A stretch of DNA of 64,000 nucleotides from Lysinibacillus_B sp031181585 (GCF_047301505.1 NZ_CP154840.1:4496001-4560000); one strand, 5' to 3'; shown: positions 45,815 to 55,513, counted from the stretch's first letter. The notes: a model not told the origin generated them from the sequence alone. Made by a program: numbers and translations.

Positions 45815-45880
45815 CGTCGAACAATTTTTTGAAGACAATGATACAAACAGACAAAATTCATCGCATCATTTTCTTATAAT
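45815..45880 (+). promoter_or_regulatory. Candidate Spo0A-controlled promoter of spoIIE
   Basis: TATAAT (45875-45880) lacks a proper -35. Instead a TTTTGTC half-match to the 0A box lies at 45856-45850 (reverse strand) near the -35 position, and TCGTCGAAC (0A-like) at 45815-45823. This is the pattern of Spo0A-activated sigma-A promoters such as B. subtilis spoIIE, but the matches are imperfect. Confidence 0.45.
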
Positions 45881-45909
45881 AGACCCCATATAAAGGGGGA
45901 GGAAAATTG

Positions 45910-48261
45910 GTGACAACACAAGCTTTACGTCAATTATCGAACTTAGATGGTGAGCAGGTGATAGGAAATGACAAGAAACTTGCTTTTTTACTACAGCTCA
46001 CTTTTTTAGGCGTCAGTTTCTTTTTAGCGAAGTCCGTCTTTTTCGGAGCAGCAGTCCCGTTTTTTGTCCCATTTTGGGCGGTTGTAAATCTGCGTTATCA
46101 GCATGTGAAATGGGCGACATTGATCGGAGGATTGGTTGGTACTTTAACGCTTGGATTCGGGCAATTGGTTATTGTTTGTCTGCAGATTTGTGCTTATCAG
46201 TTATTTAAAAAAATCAGGAAGCTGCCATTACCTGTACTTGTGATGCTGGCGACCCTTCTTGTCCAAGTTGGATGGCAGTGCATTGTTTATATGGGTTGGC
46301 CGCCGTCAGACATTCAATTTTATATTGCTTGTGAGGTAGTACTTGCAACGCTTATGACGATTTTTCTGCACTTCACGCTGCTGCCTCCATATCGCTTTTG
46401 GGCGGCAGAATGGACCTATGAACGAGCTGGAGCTGCGTTTTTCATCCTAGCTGCCATATTAACAGGCATGTCAGCCTTTTCTTTTTCCATCTTTAATTTA
46501 GCTATTATCTCTCTTCATCTTTTCATTTATGTTGCTGCATTTGTAGGCGGTGTTACATTATCTACAATTATTGCTACGATATTAGGGACGATCGTAGGGA
46601 TGGCCGAGCTTTCATTTACAGGCATGCTGGCTCTCTATGCACTGACCGGAGTTTTCGCCGGAAGCAGTATGAGAATGGGAAGAATCGGTATTGCCTTTAG
46701 CGGTATAGCCCCAAGCATTTTCTTTTTTTTCTATGATGCGACATTACCACTGGACATTGTTTATTTTGCTTCCATTGCTACTGCGACCCTCTTGTTCCTT
46801 TTGATCAACCGCTCTGTATTAGAGAAGATGCGGGTACTTTTTTATCCGAAACGAGAAGAGGTATTAGTAAGGCGGCAGGAATGGCTGACCAATAATATGG
46901 CCCAAACAATCGAGCAGTTCCAACAGTTTGTTTTTTTCATGAAGGATCTTGTATTTGATCGTTTCACTGAACAGTCTGCTGCTCCAAAAAGCCTGCAGCC
47001 TTGCAATATATGCCAAGAATGCTTCAGGTACGACCATTGTTGGGGAGAAGAGAAGAATATTGTGGAGCCCATTTCACAATATTACAGGGCGAGGGCCTCT
47101 AGAAAAACAGTTGCTACTGTACAGGCAGAAGAATTGTTAAAAGGAAAATGTATTAAATCTTCAAAGCTGCTGCAGGAGCTGGAGCGGGTATTATACAATG
47201 AGCAGATGAATAATCAGCTTTTCCACGGAAAAAAAATGATTGCCTTACAGCTGCAGGATGTAAGCCATCATTTGAATGGGCTGCTGCAGCAAATGCAGGA
47301 CGAATCTGTAACGTTTCAATCGATGGAAAATGAATTGCTTGAACAGCTTCAAAGTGCACAGTTGAATTGCTTTCAAGTGGATATATTGTCTAATGAGGTG
47401 GGGAGACGCCGTATCGTCTGCTCCATTACAGCAGAAAAGGCTGAACAGGTAACGGAGCTCGGTGAGCGGGTATTGCTCCCGATGCTGTACGAGCGATTTT
47501 CAGAACCGTTTTATGTAGACCGTATTGATTATAAGGAGGTACCATTTCCTTATGTAGAGGTACGTGTAAAATCATCTGTTCGCTTCACTATGGAGCAGGG
47601 GATTTACAGTCAAGCCAAGTATCAAACATCGGGGGATGCTCATGCACTGTTTCCGATTCATGAGGGACTAACGGCTGTTATGCTGTCCGACGGAATGGGA
47701 CAAGATCGGCGTGCCCGTAAGGAGAGTGATACACTCATCCGGATGCTGCGGGAATGCTTGACGTACAATATGGATCCAGAGACAGCCATGCATACCATCC
47801 ATTATGTTATGTCTCTCAAGCGCGACAGTGATATCTATGCCACAATTGATTTTGCACTTGTTGATCTTCAGCACGGCTCGCTCTGGTCCTGGAAAGCAGG
47901 AGGAATTGCTACCTATATTCTGCGGGGGAGAGACGTTCTGAAAATTGAAGGCAACGCCGCTCCAGTAGGGATGATGCCTACCTTCTCTATTGAAACGGAA
48001 TCGCTTCGCCTGATGGCAGATGATATAATTATTATGGCCTCAGATGGCTTATTTGAAGGAACGAATAACTGGAGTAAACAGGAAACTACTTTCTTGAAGC
48101 TGCTAAAACAGACAAATAAACCACATCTTTCAGCCGATGTGTTATTGTACGATGTAATGGCGCAATATAAGCGTATGTTTGATATAGACGATGATTGTAC
48201 GGTCATTGCCTGTAAAATAAAGCATATTAACCCGGAGTGGTCGGTATTAAATTTAGTATAA
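45910..48261 (+). CDS. spoIIE: Stage II sporulation protein E (PP2C phosphatase)
   Basis: SpoIIE dephosphorylates SpoIIAA to activate sigma-F in the forespore and interacts with FtsZ at the polar septum. The 783-residue protein has about ten membrane helices in its first ~310 residues, a middle region with a CNICQEC cysteine cluster, and a C-terminal PP2C domain with metal-binding aspartates D594 (LSDGMGQ), D712 (SDGLFEG) and D762 (DDDCTV). The GTG at 45910 is favoured over the adjacent TTG at 45907 by spacing to GGGGGAGG. yabS and yabT, next in B. subtilis, are missing; tilS follows directly. Confidence 0.96.
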   Translation: MTTQALRQLSNLDGEQVIGNDKKLAFLLQLTFLGVSFFLAKSVFFGAAVPFFVPFWAVVNLRYQHVKWATLIGGLVGTLTLGFGQLVIVCLQICAYQLFKKIRKLPLPVLVMLATLLVQVGWQCIVYMGWPPSDIQFYIACEVVLATLMTIFLHFTLLPPYRFWAAEWTYERAGAAFFILAAILTGMSAFSFSIFNLAIISLHLFIYVAAFVGGVTLSTIIATILGTIVGMAELSFTGMLALYALTGVFAGSSMRMGRIGIAFSGIAPSIFFFFYDATLPLDIVYFASIATATLLFLLINRSVLEKMRVLFYPKREEVLVRRQEWLTNNMAQTIEQFQQFVFFMKDLVFDRFTEQSAAPKSLQPCNICQECFRYDHCWGEEKNIVEPISQYYRARASRKTVATVQAEELLKGKCIKSSKLLQELERVLYNEQMNNQLFHGKKMIALQLQDVSHHLNGLLQQMQDESVTFQSMENELLEQLQSAQLNCFQVDILSNEVGRRRIVCSITAEKAEQVTELGERVLLPMLYERFSEPFYVDRIDYKEVPFPYVEVRVKSSVRFTMEQGIYSQAKYQTSGDAHALFPIHEGLTAVMLSDGMGQDRRARKESDTLIRMLRECLTYNMDPETAMHTIHYVMSLKRDSDIYATIDFALVDLQHGSLWSWKAGGIATYILRGRDVLKIEGNAAPVGMMPTFSIETESLRLMADDIIIMASDGLFEGTNNWSKQETTFLKLLKQTNKPHLSADVLLYDVMAQYKRMFDIDDDCTVIACKIKHINPEWSVLNLV

Positions 48262-48273
48262 GAAGGTGAAGAG

Positions 48274-49722
48274 ATGAGAGGATTCGAGAAAAAGGTACTG
48301 GCGTTTATCAAGGACGAGCATTTGATAAACAGGGGAGACCGGCTTCTCGTCGCTTGTTCGGGGGGCGTCGACTCAATGGCGCTTCTCCATTTTTTTGATC
48401 GGAATAAGGAATTATTACATATTGAGCTATACGCGGTACATGTAGATCACATGCTTCGCGGAGAGCAATCAGCTGGGGATAGAAAGTTTGTGGAGGCTTT
48501 TTGTGCAGCCCGCAATATTCCCTGCTTCAGTACAGGGGTTCCAATACCTGCTATTTTAAAAGAGCAGGGAGGGAATTCCCAGGCGGTCTGCCGGCAAGAG
48601 CGTTATACTTATTTTGCTTCTGTTATGAAGGAGCAGGATATAAGGAAACTGGTAACAGCACATCATGCGGATGATCAATTAGAATCTATCCTGATGGCGC
48701 TTGCCAAGGCAGGAAGTGTCACAGGTATGATGGGTATCCAGGTGAACCGTCCATTTGAAAATGGCCATGTAATTCGTCCATTTTTAATGGTTACAAAAGA
48801 AGAGATAAGGGAATATTTAAAAAAAGGTAGTATTGATTACAGGGAAGATGCAAGTAATGAGAAGGATGACTATACACGTAATAGGTTCCGTCACCATATT
48901 GTACCTCTCTTAAAGGCAGAAAATGCCGCTGCCGCACAGCATGCTGTTCAATTATCGCTGCAGGTTGCTCAAGATCAGGCGTATTTACAGGGGCTCGCTC
49001 AACAAGCTTTTGACCGTTTAGTCACAAAAAAGGCCGAAAATTGCTATGAAGTTGAAATTCATCCCTTTATAAACGAGCCACTTGCTTTACAAAGAAGGCT
49101 CATTTTAATACTATTAAACTATCTTTATAACGATACAAGCACGTTTCAGCGTCATGCATTATGTACGTCCATTTTGAATTTATTCCAGACGCAAAACGGG
49201 AATGCCATGTTGAATTTGCCGGATTCATTTCGGGTAAGCAGGCAATATGGCAAAGTGTTATTCCATCAGGAGCAGGAAAAAGTACCCTTTTTCCCCTGCG
49301 AGCTTACTGTAAACGAATGGAATGAGATGATGGATGTTCGTGTGTACATAGGAGAACCCTCTCAAATGACCGCGCTACAAAGTGACGAGGCGCAAGTATT
49401 TTATTGCAGCGCCGAAAAGGTATCCTTTCCATTACGCGTAAGAACTCGCGAAGAGGGAGACCGAATACAGCTTCCAGGCATGACTATGCCAAAGCGTTTA
49501 TCCCGCCTCTTTATAGACGAAAAGGTTCCTCTTGCTAAGCGAGATGAGTGGCCGCTACTCGTTGATGTTCACAATGACATATTGGCAGTGCTAGGATTAC
49601 GTGTAAGTAATAAATTTTCCAGAACAAGACGGGCTGATGATGACTGGGTGTTCATTATCGACCGGAATGAGGCTGGAACGTTTGAACAATCTCGAGGAGG
49701 AATCAATGATGATTCAGAATGA
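48274..49722 (+). CDS. tilS: tRNA(Ile)-lysidine synthase
   Basis: TilS converts C34 of tRNA-Ile(CAU) to lysidine so that it reads AUA; essential. The 482-residue protein has the PP-loop SGGVDS at 29-34, the HVDHMLRG and TAHHADDQ segments, and the C-terminal domain with LPGMTMPKRLSRLFID. AAGGTGAAGAG precedes the ATG, 12 nt after spoIIE. It overlaps hprT by 17 nt. Confidence 0.96.
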   Translation: MRGFEKKVLAFIKDEHLINRGDRLLVACSGGVDSMALLHFFDRNKELLHIELYAVHVDHMLRGEQSAGDRKFVEAFCAARNIPCFSTGVPIPAILKEQGGNSQAVCRQERYTYFASVMKEQDIRKLVTAHHADDQLESILMALAKAGSVTGMMGIQVNRPFENGHVIRPFLMVTKEEIREYLKKGSIDYREDASNEKDDYTRNRFRHHIVPLLKAENAAAAQHAVQLSLQVAQDQAYLQGLAQQAFDRLVTKKAENCYEVEIHPFINEPLALQRRLILILLNYLYNDTSTFQRHALCTSILNLFQTQNGNAMLNLPDSFRVSRQYGKVLFHQEQEKVPFFPCELTVNEWNEMMDVRVYIGEPSQMTALQSDEAQVFYCSAEKVSFPLRVRTREEGDRIQLPGMTMPKRLSRLFIDEKVPLAKRDEWPLLVDVHNDILAVLGLRVSNKFSRTRRADDDWVFIIDRNEAGTFEQSRGGINDDSE

Positions 49723-50251
49723 TATTGAAAAAATTATGATTACAGAAGACCAAATCCAGGAACGTATTAAAGAACTGGGTGCGGAGTTGACAGAGCTTTA
49801 TAAAAGCGATTTCCCGCTGGCTGTCGGCGTACTGAAGGGTGCAATGCCATTCATGACGGACTTGATGAAACGTTTCGATTCCTATGTTGAACTTGATTTT
49901 ATGGATGTTTCGAGTTACGGCAATGCAACAGTATCTTCTGGAGAAGTAAAGATCCTAAAGGACTTGAATACAAGTGTGGAAGGCCGGGATGTCATCATTA
50001 TCGAGGACATCATCGATAGCGGTTTAACATTGAGCTACTTAGTGGATTTATTCAAGTATCGTAAAGCGAAAACGATTCGCATCGTTACGCTTTTAGATAA
50101 GCCATCAGGACGAAAGGTCGATCTGAAGGCGGATATTGTTGGTTTTGAAGTACCAGATGGTTTTGTAGTTGGTTATGGTTTAGATTACGCAGAAAAATAT
50201 CGTAATTTACCTTACATCGGGATTCTAAAACGAGAAGTTTACTCCTTTTAA
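49706..50251 (+). CDS. hprT: Hypoxanthine-guanine phosphoribosyltransferase
   Basis: Salvages hypoxanthine and guanine with PRPP. In B. subtilis HprT also interacts with TilS and FtsH, the products of its neighbours. The 181-residue enzyme has GVLKGAMPFM, DFMDVSSYG and the PRPP loop IIEDIIDSGLTL. Two adjacent ATG codons (49706, 49709) follow GAGGAGG; the first matches MMKHDIEK of B. subtilis. It starts inside the end of tilS. Confidence 0.96.
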   Translation: MMIQNDIEKIMITEDQIQERIKELGAELTELYKSDFPLAVGVLKGAMPFMTDLMKRFDSYVELDFMDVSSYGNATVSSGEVKILKDLNTSVEGRDVIIIEDIIDSGLTLSYLVDLFKYRKAKTIRIVTLLDKPSGRKVDLKADIVGFEVPDGFVVGYGLDYAEKYRNLPYIGILKREVYSF

Positions 50252-50385
50252 GTAAAATACGTGTAACGATTTCGACAAAAATCGTGCAAAACACATTTTA
50301 TCTAGGGCTTTTCGTTGTATGTGGAAATCATCGTATGTTAAGATTTTACTTATAGTTTTTCTGTAATGTTGTGAGGAGGCTGGGG

Positions 50386-52413
50386 ATGAATCGAATATTT
50401 CGATACACCATATTTTATTTGTTAATCTTTCTCGTAATTATCGGGATTTTTGGCACATTCAACGGGGGAAATACTCCAACCGAAGATCTTACGTATCACG
50501 AGTTTTTACAGGCCTTGGACGAGGATACGATCGATTCGGCGACAATCCAGCCGGATAGCGGCGTATACGTTGTAGAAGGTAAAATGAAAGGTGCTGAAGA
50601 GGGAGAGACGTTTACTGTTAATCTGCCTCAAAATAACCAGACATTAATGGACCGCTTGACGAATCTTGAGCAGGCATATCCAGATGTTACATGGGAAAAG
50701 GCACCAGAAACGAGCGGCTGGGTTCAGTTCTTTACTGGCATCATCCCGTTCATTATCATCATTATTTTATTCTTCTTCCTATTGAGCCAATCTCAAGGCG
50801 GCGGTAATAAAGTGATGAACTTTGGTAAATCGAAAGCAAAACTTTACGATGACCAAAAGAAAAAAGTTCGCTTTACAGATGTAGCAGGCGCTGATGAAGA
50901 AAAAGCAGAGCTTGTCGAAGTTGTAGAGTTCTTAAAAGACCACCGTAAATTCACTGAAATTGGAGCTCGTATTCCAAAGGGAATTTTATTAGTAGGTCCT
51001 CCTGGTACGGGTAAAACTTTACTTGCTCGTGCAGTAGCAGGGGAAGCTGGCGTACCGTTCTTCTCGATTTCAGGTTCTGACTTCGTAGAGATGTTCGTCG
51101 GTGTTGGTGCATCGCGTGTTCGTGACTTATTCGAAAATGCGAAGAAAAATGCACCATGTATCATCTTCATTGATGAAATTGATGCTGTTGGTCGTCAGCG
51201 TGGGGCCGGCTTAGGCGGCGGTCACGATGAACGTGAACAGACATTGAACCAATTGCTTGTTGAAATGGACGGATTTGGTGAAAACGAAGGTATTATTATC
51301 ATCGCTGCAACTAACCGCCCAGACATCCTGGATAAAGCGTTATTACGTCCAGGCCGTTTTGATCGTCAAATTACAGTGGGTCACCCAGATGTAAAAGGAC
51401 GTGAACAAATTCTAAAGGTGCATGCACGTAATAAACCACTTTCAGATACAGTGGATTTATCAGCGGTGGCACAACGTACTCCAGGGTTCTCGGGTGCAGA
51501 TTTAGAAAACTTATTAAATGAAGCAGCGCTTGTAGCAGCTCGTAAAAATAAGAAAACCATTACTATGATTGATATTGATGAAGCTTCTGACCGGGTTATT
51601 GCTGGTCCGGCAAAAACGAGCCGCGTTTACTCTGCAAAAGAGAAAAAGCTTGTTTCATTCCATGAAGCAGGTCACGTAGTTGTCGGTTTAATGCTAGATG
51701 AAGCGGATACAGTGCATAAAGTAACAATCGTGCCTCGTGGCCAAGCTGGTGGTTATGCAATTATGTTACCGAAGGAAGAGCGTTTCTTCACGACGAAGCA
51801 AGAGCTATTAGACCGTATTGCGGGACTTTTAGGTGGTCGTGTAGCAGAAGAAATCGTACTTGGTGAAGTTTCAACAGGTGCGCATAATGACTTCCAGAAA
51901 GTAACTAGCATTGCACGTGCGATGGTCACAGAGTACGGTATGAGTGATAAAATTGGAGCAACTCAATTTAGCTCAAGCTCGGGTGGAAATCCATTCTTAG
52001 GACGCGATTTCAATACAGACCAAAACTATTCTGATCAAATTGCTTATGAAATTGACCAGGAAGTACAGCGTATCGTAGGAGAACAATACGAGCGTACACG
52101 TCAAATTTTAACGGATCGCCGTGATTTACTTGATTTGATTGCCAATACTTTAATGGAGAAAGAAACATTAAATTCGGAAGAAATCGAGCATTTACGTGAT
52201 CATGGTGAGTTACCACCCGAATCGGTAAAGCTTATGAAAGAAAATCAAGCAAAAGAAAATACGGTAGAACCGACAATTGAGGTAGCGGGCACACCTACTA
52301 TTAACAATGATGTTCTTGGTAAAGAGCAGGAGCCATCAGTTGTGGATTTACCAAAACCGGGACCAGAGCTTAAAAAACAGCAAGGTATCGATGAAGATCC
52401 AAAACGAGATTAA
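50386..52413 (+). CDS. ftsH: ATP-dependent zinc metalloprotease FtsH
   Basis: Membrane-bound AAA+ protease for quality control and regulated proteolysis, including Spo0E and related factors in B. subtilis. The 675-residue protein has membrane helices at about 5-23 and 108-132, Walker A GPPGTGKT at 204-211, Walker B FIDEID, SRH NRPDILDKALLRPGRFD and the zinc site HEAGH at 426-430. The C-terminal tail is acidic and Pro/Glu-rich. The ATG at 50386 follows AGGAGG. Confidence 0.98.
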   Translation: MNRIFRYTIFYLLIFLVIIGIFGTFNGGNTPTEDLTYHEFLQALDEDTIDSATIQPDSGVYVVEGKMKGAEEGETFTVNLPQNNQTLMDRLTNLEQAYPDVTWEKAPETSGWVQFFTGIIPFIIIIILFFFLLSQSQGGGNKVMNFGKSKAKLYDDQKKKVRFTDVAGADEEKAELVEVVEFLKDHRKFTEIGARIPKGILLVGPPGTGKTLLARAVAGEAGVPFFSISGSDFVEMFVGVGASRVRDLFENAKKNAPCIIFIDEIDAVGRQRGAGLGGGHDEREQTLNQLLVEMDGFGENEGIIIIAATNRPDILDKALLRPGRFDRQITVGHPDVKGREQILKVHARNKPLSDTVDLSAVAQRTPGFSGADLENLLNEAALVAARKNKKTITMIDIDEASDRVIAGPAKTSRVYSAKEKKLVSFHEAGHVVVGLMLDEADTVHKVTIVPRGQAGGYAIMLPKEERFFTTKQELLDRIAGLLGGRVAEEIVLGEVSTGAHNDFQKVTSIARAMVTEYGMSDKIGATQFSSSSGGNPFLGRDFNTDQNYSDQIAYEIDQEVQRIVGEQYERTRQILTDRRDLLDLIANTLMEKETLNSEEIEHLRDHGELPPESVKLMKENQAKENTVEPTIEVAGTPTINNDVLGKEQEPSVVDLPKPGPELKKQQGIDEDPKRD

Positions 52414-52417
52414 TCTA

Positions 52418-52448
52418 AAAGGACAAAGCATTCGCTTTGTCCTTTTTT
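52418..52448 (+). terminator. Terminator after ftsH
   Basis: Stem AAAGGACAAAGC/GCTTTGTCCTTT, loop ATTC, T run. Confidence 0.92.
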
Positions 52449-52515
52449 ATATGCGTCCGGTATATGCATCGGCATGTAGAAGATGAGTTTTGATTCCCTA
52501 AGACAAAGTAGAGGT

Positions 52516-52697
52516 TAGCCGGGAACAAGGATATCTGTGGCAGCACGGAAAGCTTGCGGCAGGGGCAACGGTCTGAGGTGTGCAAGTCCCTTAGAGGGCT
52601 GGAGATTACTAAATGATAAATCCTCTATCGAAGGTCCTATCAAGCACATGATGCTGCTGGAAGATAAGGGAGTATATGTAGGAATCCGGCGTACTAT
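52516..52697 (+). ncRNA. Unassigned structured-looking segment between ftsH and coaX
   Basis: The 360 nt between the ftsH terminator and coaX are more GC-rich than other gaps and lack a convincing frame. Nested inverted repeats are visible: GCCGG (about 52518) with CCGGC (about 52686), inside them GCAGCA (about 52541) with TGCTGC (about 52652), a CCCTTAGAGGG hairpin (52588-52598) and GAGATT/AATCCTC. The phrase GTGCAAGTCCC recalls group II intron domain I, but no domain V or reverse transcriptase is seen. I could not match it to any riboswitch, RNase P, SRP or 6S RNA. It may be a novel RNA or a mobile-element remnant. Confidence 0.35.
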
Positions 52698-52810
52698 TTT
52701 CAGATAGATGAAGCTGTTACGTTTGTGCCTTGGCAGGAAAAGAATCTGAAACTATTCGCGGCAGTTCTTTCTATGTTATTATTTTTAACAAATGGACAGG
52801 TGGTGAGTAT

Positions 52811-53578
52811 ATGATTTTGGTGTTAGATGCAGGAAATTCAACGATTATATTAGGCGTATATCATAACGATAATTTAGTTCATCATTGGCGTATGAGTACG
52901 GAGAAAAAAGCGACCGAAGATGAATATGCTATGAAACTTCAATCGTTTTTCACACATGCAGGCATTTCGTTTGATCAAATTTCAGGCATTATCATATCCT
53001 CCGTGGTACCTCCAATTATGTTTGTACTAGAAGAAATGTGCAAAAAGTATTTTCATGCGAAACCATTGGTTGTAGGTCCAGGCGTTAAAACCGGCCTTAA
53101 TATAAAATATGAAAACCCTAGGGAAGTCGGAGCGGATCGAATTGTGAATGCCGTTGCAGCAGTGCAATTATATGGCGGAAGACCATTAATTGTAGCTGAT
53201 TTCGGTACGGCCAATACGTATTGCTATATTGATGAAAAGGGAAACTATATGGGGGGAGCTATAGCCCCGGGTATTTCTATTTCAACGGAGGCCCTTTATA
53301 CAAAAGCTTCAAAACTGCCTCGGGTTGAAATTGCAAGAATGGCCAATATTGTAGGAAAGAATACGGTGGCAGCAATGCAGGCCGGCATTTTTTATGGATT
53401 TATCGGACAGGTGGAAGGTATTGTAAGCCGTATGAAGGCAAACAGTAGAGAGGAGCCTCTTGTTATTGCCACAGGGGGCTTGGCAAAGCTGATTGCTGAC
53501 GAAACAGAAATGATCGACATCGTTGAGCCATTACTGACGTTAAAGGGCTTATATATCATTTATAAAAGAAATCAATAA
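52811..53578 (+). CDS. coaX: Type III pantothenate kinase
   Basis: First step of coenzyme A synthesis, insensitive to CoA feedback and needing a monovalent cation. The 255-residue protein has the phosphate-binding DAGNS at 6-10 (DxGNT in most relatives), GADRIVNAVAA and DFGTANTYCYID (relatives usually have DFGTATT), and GGAIAPGISIS. The ATG at 52811 follows GGTGGTGAG. The two motif substitutions are conservative and the enzyme is probably active. Confidence 0.93.
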   Translation: MILVLDAGNSTIILGVYHNDNLVHHWRMSTEKKATEDEYAMKLQSFFTHAGISFDQISGIIISSVVPPIMFVLEEMCKKYFHAKPLVVGPGVKTGLNIKYENPREVGADRIVNAVAAVQLYGGRPLIVADFGTANTYCYIDEKGNYMGGAIAPGISISTEALYTKASKLPRVEIARMANIVGKNTVAAMQAGIFYGFIGQVEGIVSRMKANSREEPLVIATGGLAKLIADETEMIDIVEPLLTLKGLYIIYKRNQ

Positions 53579-53594
53579 GAAATGGGGAATGAAA

Positions 53595-54488
53595 ATGACA
53601 GGAGACTACTTAGTAAGGGCAATTGGCTATAACGGGCAAGTACGGGCATTTGCTGCGCGTACGACGGAAGCGGTAAGTGAAGCTCAGCATCGCCATAATA
53701 CATGGCCCCTTGTTTCAGCAGCATTAGGGCGTGCCATGACTGCCAGTGTTATAATGGGAGCTATGCTGAAAGGTGAAGACAAGCTGACAGTGAAAATTGA
53801 GGGGAACGGTCCGATCGGTCCCATTATCATTGACGCCGATGCAAAAGGGGATGTACGGGGCTTTGTAACAAATGGACAAGTACACTTCGATTTGAATGAA
53901 CACGGTAAGCTAGATGTCCGCGCGGGGGTAGGAACAGAGGGTTTTCTAACGGTAGTAAAGGATCTTGGAATGCGGGATATGTTCTCTGGACAGACACCGA
54001 TTGTATCGGGTGAAATTGCAGAAGACTTCACGTATTATTTTGCATCATCAGAACAGGTGCCTTCCTCAGTGGGGTTGGGAGTCCTTGTTAATCCAGATAA
54101 TACAATTCTAGCAGCAGGCGGCTTTATTATTCAGCTAATGCCTGGATGTGAAGAGGGAACGATTGATGCTATCGAGCAACACCTGAGCACAATCGAACCC
54201 GTATCCAAAATGATTGAAAAAGGAATGTCGCCGGAGGAAATTTTAGAAGCTGTTCTTGGGGCAGAAGGCAATGTTCAATTGTTAAGTACAATGCCGGTTA
54301 AATTCCAATGTCAATGCTCTAAAGAGCGGTTCAGTGCAGCGATTCTGGGGTTAGGTGTAAAAGAGATTCAAGATATGATTGATGAGGTTGGTCAAATCGA
54401 AACACAATGTCATTTCTGTTTAGAGACATACAATTTTTCGGAAGCCGAATTGCAGGGGTTAATTAATGAAATCAACTCGCAAAAATAA
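53595..54488 (+). CDS. hslO: Redox-regulated chaperone Hsp33
   Basis: Hsp33 is a holdase switched on by oxidation of a zinc-bound four-cysteine centre. The 297-residue protein has the N-terminal substrate domain and C-terminal zinc cysteines C239, C241 (CQC), C272 and C275 (CHFC). The ATG at 53595, 7 nt after GGGGAA, fits better than that at 53589. It overlaps the following foldase gene by 23 nt. Confidence 0.95.
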   Translation: MTGDYLVRAIGYNGQVRAFAARTTEAVSEAQHRHNTWPLVSAALGRAMTASVIMGAMLKGEDKLTVKIEGNGPIGPIIIDADAKGDVRGFVTNGQVHFDLNEHGKLDVRAGVGTEGFLTVVKDLGMRDMFSGQTPIVSGEIAEDFTYYFASSEQVPSSVGLGVLVNPDNTILAAGGFIIQLMPGCEEGTIDAIEQHLSTIEPVSKMIEKGMSPEEILEAVLGAEGNVQLLSTMPVKFQCQCSKERFSAAILGLGVKEIQDMIDEVGQIETQCHFCLETYNFSEAELQGLINEINSQK

Positions 54489-55425
54489 CAGTACTAGACA
54501 AACACCACCTACACCGAATCCCGTACCACTAACACAACGACGTTTAAAAACAAAGCCGGCTCTCGCCGTAATGGGTATCTTATTACTGGGTAATTTATTT
54601 TGGTTCATTTTATGGGTATGGCCATCTGATAAAGATCAAAGCGGGGAGGAAACTGTCGCTTCGATTGATGGTGATAAAATTACACGCCAAGAGTGGCTGA
54701 GTGAAATGGAAAGCCGCTATGGAAAAGAGACGCTTCAGGACTTACTCAATGAAGCGGTCATGGAAAAAGCGGCAAAGAAATATGATATTAAAGTAACAGA
54801 TGAAGAAATAGATTTAGAAATCGCTCTCATGCGATCGGCACAAGATGCAACTGATACAGCGAATTTAACGGATGTGCAGCTTCGACAAAAAGTCCGTGCC
54901 CAGCTGATTCTAGAAAAGGTATTAGCGAAGGACGTTTTGATTGAAGAAGAACAAACGGCTACATATTATGAGGAAAATAAATCCTTATACAATATTCCTA
55001 CCTCATACAGGACAAGTATGATTGTTGTTTCTTCAAAAGGGGAAGCAGCAAGTGTAGAGGAGGAACTGAAAAGCGGCTCCGAATTTTCTGTCCTAGCTCG
55101 TGAGCGCTCTTTAGATACAGCGTCTGCTAGTCTTGGAGGAGATATTGGTTTTATAACAGAGGACCAGGAGTCAATTGACCAGGCAATTTTAAAAGCGGTT
55201 AGTGATTTAAAACCGGAGGACATTAGCAGCCCTGTCAAATTAAATGACGGGCGTTATGCGCTCTTACAGCTTCAGGAAGTATTAAAGGGACAAGCATTCT
55301 CATATGAGGAAGTAAAAGGACATATTTCAAGAGAGCTTGCAATGGAGCAATTATCTCCTACAATTGCCCCGGAAGTATTTTGGTCTGAGTTTGGGGCAGA
55401 ATGGTTTTATGGAGAAGCCAAATAG
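54466..55425 (+). CDS. yacD: PrsA-like peptidyl-prolyl cis-trans isomerase, membrane-anchored (YacD)
   Basis: A 319-residue extracytoplasmic foldase. A basic N-terminus is followed by one membrane helix (about 33-53, no lipobox cysteine), a SurA/PrsA-like N-terminal domain and a parvulin domain (about 180-275: RTSMIVVSSKGEAAS, FSVLARERSLDTASASLGGDIGF). Unlike PrsA it is not a lipoprotein. It starts inside hslO. Substrates are unknown. Confidence 0.9.
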   Translation: MKSTRKNNSTRQTPPTPNPVPLTQRRLKTKPALAVMGILLLGNLFWFILWVWPSDKDQSGEETVASIDGDKITRQEWLSEMESRYGKETLQDLLNEAVMEKAAKKYDIKVTDEEIDLEIALMRSAQDATDTANLTDVQLRQKVRAQLILEKVLAKDVLIEEEQTATYYEENKSLYNIPTSYRTSMIVVSSKGEAASVEEELKSGSEFSVLARERSLDTASASLGGDIGFITEDQESIDQAILKAVSDLKPEDISSPVKLNDGRYALLQLQEVLKGQAFSYEEVKGHISRELAMEQLSPTIAPEVFWSEFGAEWFYGEAK

Positions 55426-55437
55426 ATAGCGAAAGAT

Positions 55438-55468
55438 GGTGAAATGGACTTTTTCACCTCTTTCTTTA
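55438..55468 (+). terminator. Terminator after yacD
   Basis: Stem GGTGAAA/TTTCACC followed by TCTTTCTTT. Confidence 0.65.
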
Positions 55469-55513
55469 TATTTCAAGTTTTCAAAAAATATCTGAAAAAT
55501 ATTAGGCGTTTCA

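Noticed and set aside
52516..52697. Group II intron call for the ftsH-coaX segment
   Set aside because: Only a short GTGCAAGTCCC-like phrase fits; domain V, boundary sequences and a reverse transcriptase are missing.
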